A stretch of DNA of 9,235 nucleotides from the NCBI GenBank assembly GCA_938045195.1, contig CALINC010000077.1:1-9235 (forward strand). The letters are read 5' to 3'. Position numbers and translations under genes: made by a program. This DNA is from an uncultured Treponema sp. (GTDB lineage Bacteria; Spirochaetota; Spirochaetia; Treponematales; Treponemataceae). Each line of letters opens with the position of its first letter. Position 1 is the stretch's first letter. Shown here in pieces: positions 6,572-9,235 of this stretch. The notes under the pieces were generated by a model. It was given only the letters and a program-made list of their open reading frames with translations, was not told the DNA's origin and ran no database searches.

Positions 6572-6727
6572 TTATTTATTCTCGCGGAGGGTTTAATACC
6601 CGCCGTTCCTCGTCTACGCTCTGCGTAGTAACAAAGGGTATTAAAGCCGAATACACCCACCTTATAGAACATACAATGCAAAGCATTGAGCGTTGTACCC
6701 CGATGCTTTGCGTCGGGGTTGTTGATT
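6572..6727 (+). repeat. Interspersed hairpin repeat, copy 2 (long form)
   Basis: This element fills nearly all of the gap between the convergent helicase and glycosylase-like genes. Its first 30 bases and last roughly 25 bases match copy 1, in the same orientation. Inside, GGGTTTAATACCC (6589-6601) pairs with GGGTATTAAAGCC (6636-6648) at 12 of 13 positions. That stem encloses a perfect hairpin, CTACGC (6614-6619), loop TCT, GCGTAG (6623-6628). Two more hairpins follow: CAATGC/GCATTG (6674-6688) and the 3' stem at 6697-6719. The architecture resembles REP/MITE-like palindromic elements. No open frame or transposase is present. Confidence 0.75.
6697..6727 (+). terminator. Terminator-like stem-loop after the helicase gene
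   Basis: ACCCCGA (6697-6703) pairs with TCGGGGT (6713-6719). The stem continues through a T-G pair and two GC pairs to a TTT loop, making 10 bp in all. It is followed by the T-rich stretch TGTTGATTTT, ending exactly at the stop codon of the convergent gene. It probably terminates helicase transcription. It also forms the 3' part of repeat copy 2. Confidence 0.6.
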
Positions 6728-7528
6728 TTAAAATTTAAGAATTTCTTTCCGGTGCATAATTCCTAAAGTTTTTATATTTTCTTCGAGGGAAAGATTAGGC
6801 TTGCTATTGGTTTTTAAATCGATAATAAAGCGGTTCATTGAAAAATGCTGAAATACATAAAGCTCCCGTTTTTGTTTTGAAGTGTAAAAGTGCTTTAATT
6901 CATCCGCATATACTGAAAAAATCCCTTTTTCTCTCAGTTCACCGTAACCGATCAGCCATATAGGACAATTTAATTTTTGTTGAAGTTCAAGTGTTTTTTG
7001 CGCTGTAAAAATTTGCGAATGTTCAAAAAATTCTTTTATATTTTTATTATTTGAATTTTTTAAAATAAATGCAAGTTCTTTTGTTTTTGCAGAATGAATT
7101 GGAGTTTTGTTTAAAATAATTACATTCTTTCTAAAATCTATTTTAAATTCTTTATTTGTTTTAAAAAAGCTTTCTGCAATTTTACCCGCCTGTCCGACAA
7201 GATATTTTTGATTTTTATGAAGTTGCTCATTTTTTCCCGGATTATCCCCTACAAGAATTAATTTTATTGTATCGGATTCTTCGACTTCATCCCATGCATG
7301 ATTATATACTACAGGAGTTTCTACGGAATATTCAGGTGTGCCGTTATTTGTTGCTGCAGCTAATTGTAATTGTGAAAAATTATTTTTTATTGTGCAAGTT
7401 GAAACTGAAGTTATATTTTCGGTTTTAGGATTTTTATATTCAAAACCTAAGTAAGTAAGCATCCTAATACATTCAGTTTTATATTCCGACTTAAATTTAC
7501 AAAATGCCGACCATTCTTTTTTTGTCAT
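6728..7528 (-). CDS. Uracil-DNA glycosylase superfamily protein, atypical
   Basis: This is a 266-residue protein with the motif order of the uracil-DNA glycosylase superfamily, which removes damaged bases from DNA. The first catalytic-type motif is VGDNPGKNE (93-101), followed by KYLVGQAGK (108-116), resembling the G-x-x-FVG-x-AG region of family 4 enzymes. NKTPIHS (140-146) follows, and QHFSMNRF (227-234) stands where families 4 and 5 have an H-P-S motif. The N-terminal CxxC pair of family 4 iron-sulfur enzymes is absent; the only cysteines are at 10, 20, 45 and 188. GDNPG is closer to the GMNPG/GINPG of SMUG and MUG enzymes than to GEAPG. The first 80 residues are unusual and not recognised. 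A weak GGTGA (7539-7543) lies 10 nt before the ATG. The gene is last in a probable three-gene - strand operon, 41 bases after the methyltransferase. Superfamily membership is likely; base specificity and activity are uncertain. Confidence 0.75.
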   Translation of the reverse strand: MTKKEWSAFCKFKSEYKTECIRMLTYLGFEYKNPKTENITSVSTCTIKNNFSQLQLAAATNNGTPEYSVETPVVYNHAWDEVEESDTIKLILVGDNPGKNEQLHKNQKYLVGQAGKIAESFFKTNKEFKIDFRKNVIILNKTPIHSAKTKELAFILKNSNNKNIKEFFEHSQIFTAQKTLELQQKLNCPIWLIGYGELREKGIFSVYADELKHFYTSKQKRELYVFQHFSMNRFIIDLKTNSKPNLSLEENIKTLGIMHRKEILKF

Positions 7529-7569
7529 AATTTTATTTTCACCATATCATACTAATAAATACCAATGGG

Positions 7570-8301
7570 TTACCGCATATTTAAATTCGCAGAAATAATT
7601 GAAAGCGCAGCGCATACAGCCGTTTCTGTTCTTAAAATTCTTTTTCCCATAGAATAAGATTTAAATTCGGCATCCTGAAATAATTTTCTTTCATTATTTG
7701 TCCAACCGCGTTCGCTTCCTATTGCAACAATTATTTCTTCATCGGTATCTATTTTTAGTGTGCTTAAAAATTCCGCATTGTCTGAAATGTCAAGTAAAAT
7801 TTTTTTGCTTTTTAAAAGCGGTGCTTCGGAATTTATATTTTGTAAAACGTCTTTTATGGAATTATAAAGAGAAAACATCGGTAATAAGGTTTGACCGGCT
7901 TGACTAATTCCGTCTAAAAGATAGGTTTCAATTTCGGCAGCTGCCGCTAGATTGGATTTTAAATATGACTTTTCGCCTAATTCCGTTCCGGTTAAAAACA
8001 ATTTGCAAAACCCTAAACTTGCGGCATCTCGCAATATTCGTTTTAACTGAATAGGACGGGGGAAGCCGAGAATAAGTTTTATTTTCGGCAATGCTTCCGA
8101 TTCGCTTTGCGGTTTAAATGCAAACACTAATTTTTCCGGAGAGAACTCGGTTATTACGGCTTCTCCTATTTTTCCGTTGATGATACCTGCTCTAAACGAT
8201 TCGCCTTCAGAAAGTTTTAAAATTTTTTTTATATGCAGATACCGTTTATCATTTTTAAAAAATGTTGTGTTTTCTTTTTCTGAAAATAGAATTATATTCA
8301 T
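7570..8301 (-). CDS. rsmE: RsmE-family 16S rRNA (uracil-N3)-methyltransferase
   Basis: This 243-residue SPOUT-class RNA methyltransferase is a usual length for RsmE, which methylates N3 of U1498 in 16S rRNA using SAM. An N-terminal PUA-like domain (about 1-65) precedes the knotted catalytic domain (about 72-240). The SAM-binding knot motifs are clear: AIGSERGW (193-200), then E204, and MGKRILRTETAVCAAL (218-233). The middle of the protein departs from textbook RsmE: it has PRPIQLKRILRDAASLG (81-97), EKSYLKS (110-116) and DGISQAGQTLLP (130-141) in place of the usual K-x-ELG and EQ-x-x-R segments. It therefore looks like a divergent RsmE-like clade, and the target may differ. The start is 9 bases after the YitT gene stop, with no clear ribosome binding site, suggesting translational coupling. 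Confidence 0.85.
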   Translation of the reverse strand: MNIILFSEKENTTFFKNDKRYLHIKKILKLSEGESFRAGIINGKIGEAVITEFSPEKLVFAFKPQSESEALPKIKLILGFPRPIQLKRILRDAASLGFCKLFLTGTELGEKSYLKSNLAAAAEIETYLLDGISQAGQTLLPMFSLYNSIKDVLQNINSEAPLLKSKKILLDISDNAEFLSTLKIDTDEEIIVAIGSERGWTNNERKLFQDAEFKSYSMGKRILRTETAVCAALSIISANLNMR

Positions 8302-8310
8302 TTAAATTTT

Positions 8311-9174
8311 TTATTGTTTTTTAAATCCAAGTCCGAATACTTCCCGCATATCGCAAACCATTATAAACGCATTATTATCTATCTCCGTAATAATATCTTT
8401 TGCTCTCACAAATTGCGCTCTGCTCACAACGCATAAAAGTACGGGACGGTCTTGCTTTGAATACATTCCCGAACCTTTTAAAATAGTAACGCCGCGTTCG
8501 AGTTGCTGCATAAGAGCCATTCCGACTTCTTCCGGTTTGGAACTGACGATGAAAAAACCTTTAAAGTAACTAAATCCGTCTAAAACCATATCTGCAATTT
8601 TTGTACAGAAAAATAATGCAATAAGAGAGTATAATGACGTGTTGACATTTCTATCGACGATACCTGCAAACGCAACAATTACAAAATCGGCAATTGCCAT
8701 TCCTTTTGCAATACTTAATCCCGGCCATTTGTCGTGAACTATTGCACCGGCAAGGTCTGTGCCGCCTGTTGTTCCTCCGGCTTTAAAAACTATACCTAAT
8801 CCGAGCCCCAATAAAATTCCGCCGAAGATTGCCGCTAAGAATAAATCTTCAGTAAATACAATATGCTGCGGAAGAACCGCTAATGTCCCCGAAAGGACAA
8901 GAATGGAATATAAGGTAAGTATTGCAGATTTTTTTCCCAGCAATTTTGCTCCCAAAATAAAAAGGGGAATATTGATGATAAGGTTTATAATATAAACTTG
9001 AATGCCTGTAAGTTTTTCTATCGCTACCGATAAACCGCTTACACCTCCGGGTGCAATTGTTCCGGGTATTAAAAAGAATTGCAAAGACACAGCTGCGATA
9101 ACACTCCCGACACTTACAAGCAGTGTATCAAGTGCCGCCCCAATAATAAATTTTGTAGAAAGAACCTTTTTCAT
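8311..9174 (-). CDS. YitT family membrane protein with C-terminal DUF2179 domain
   Basis: This 287-residue integral membrane protein is full length for the YitT/DUF161-DUF2179 family, whose function is poorly known. About five or six hydrophobic segments occupy residues 10-205. They include the conserved PGGVSGLS (42-49) and FKAGGTTGGTDLAG (130-143) glycine-rich motifs. The cytoplasmic DUF2179 domain follows (about 206-284), with RGVTILKGSGMYSKQDRPVLLCVV (227-250 region) and a terminal DMREVFGLGF. A strong GGGAG ribosome binding site lies 6 nt before the ATG. It is first in the - strand gene set with the methyltransferase and the glycosylase-like protein; no functional link to them is evident. 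The family assignment is firm; the transported substrate, if any, is not known. Confidence 0.93.
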   Translation of the reverse strand: MKKVLSTKFIIGAALDTLLVSVGSVIAAVSLQFFLIPGTIAPGGVSGLSVAIEKLTGIQVYIINLIINIPLFILGAKLLGKKSAILTLYSILVLSGTLAVLPQHIVFTEDLFLAAIFGGILLGLGLGIVFKAGGTTGGTDLAGAIVHDKWPGLSIAKGMAIADFVIVAFAGIVDRNVNTSLYSLIALFFCTKIADMVLDGFSYFKGFFIVSSKPEEVGMALMQQLERGVTILKGSGMYSKQDRPVLLCVVSRAQFVRAKDIITEIDNNAFIMVCDMREVFGLGFKKQ

Positions 9175-9180
9175 TTTTAA

Positions 9181-9185
9181 CTCCC
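9181..9185 (-). promoter_or_regulatory. Ribosome binding site of the YitT gene
   Basis: GGGAG on the - strand lies 6 nt before the ATG at 9174. It is the clearest Shine-Dalgarno match of the three - strand genes. Confidence 0.6.
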
Positions 9186-9187
9186 AT

Positions 9188-9230
9188 AAAAACTTTTTGC
9201 AGCAAATATCAATTTGCGAAAAAAGTTTTT
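9188..9230. other. Long imperfect palindrome upstream of the YitT gene
   Basis: AAAAACTTTTT (9188-9198) is the reverse complement of AAAAAGTTTTT (9220-9230). Inside these arms GCAAAT (9202-9207) pairs with ATTTGC (9212-9217) around a 4-nt loop. Read on either strand the structure ends in a run of T, so it could be a bidirectional terminator for a gene beyond the window, or an attenuator or operator for the YitT operon. No convincing -35/-10 pair is visible between it and the window edge. Confidence 0.55.
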
Positions 9231-9235
9231 TCAGT

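Noticed and set aside
6572..6727. Integron attC site, known in T. denticola cassette arrays
   Set aside because: The element has hairpins, but I could not find the paired RYYYAAC and GTTRRRY ends; GTTTAAT and GTTGATT both break the consensus.
4738..6727. CRISPR array
   Set aside because: There are only two repeat copies, separated by a full gene, with no regular spacers and no cas genes.
7698..7907. + strand frame opposite the RsmE-like gene
   Set aside because: It is short, without domain or ribosome binding site, and lies inside a strongly supported - strand gene.
8759..8995. Proline- and lysine-rich + strand frame opposite the YitT gene
   Set aside because: It is the complement of the glycine-rich transmembrane coding sequence of a clear YitT gene.

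Overview
The window is a compact, AT-rich bacterial segment with mostly short intergenic gaps. It most resembles an oral or host-associated spirochaete of the Treponema denticola type. The reasons are the composition, a bacterial XPB/ERCC3-type helicase (a gene known from treponemes), a lipoprotein with a loose spirochaetal lipobox and a covalent-flavin motif, and the overall gene families. The genus assignment is inference from content; no marker gene is present.

Region 1 (bases 1-4450, + strand) is one operon for a membrane transport system of the MacB/FtsX class. It encodes two paralogous FtsX-type permeases (the first cut off at its 5' end by the window), one ABC ATPase, a small lipoprotein with an FMN-binding domain and a threonine flavinylation motif, and a third, more diverged FtsX-type permease. 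Spacings are from a few bases to about 75 bases. The permease pair plus ATPase resembles the ABC genes found beside P19/FTR1 iron-uptake loci (as in Campylobacter cj1661-cj1663). The flavinylated lipoprotein suggests that electrons are delivered outside the cytoplasmic membrane, so a metal or redox-linked transport role is my best inference. A clear hairpin lies between permease 2 and the ATPase gene.

Region 2 (4451-6727) begins with a 413-base non-coding stretch. It holds a hairpin just after the ABC operon, an AT-rich block, and a near-consensus extended -10 promoter. A leader of about 145 nt follows, and then the XPB-type helicase gene. The helicase gene is flanked on both sides, in the same orientation, by two copies of an interspersed hairpin-rich repeat. 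The downstream copy fills the whole gap to the convergent neighbour and includes a terminator-like stem-loop.

Region 3 (6728-9235, - strand) reads from right to left: a YitT/DUF2179 membrane protein, a divergent RsmE-type SPOUT rRNA methyltransferase, and an atypical protein of the uracil-DNA glycosylase superfamily. These three are probably co-transcribed. A long imperfect palindrome sits upstream of the YitT gene at the window edge.

The most interesting points are the modular repeat whose hairpins differ in stem sequence but share a GC-NNN-GC tip, the flavin-linked three-permease ABC operon, and the unusual catalytic motifs of the glycosylase-like protein.
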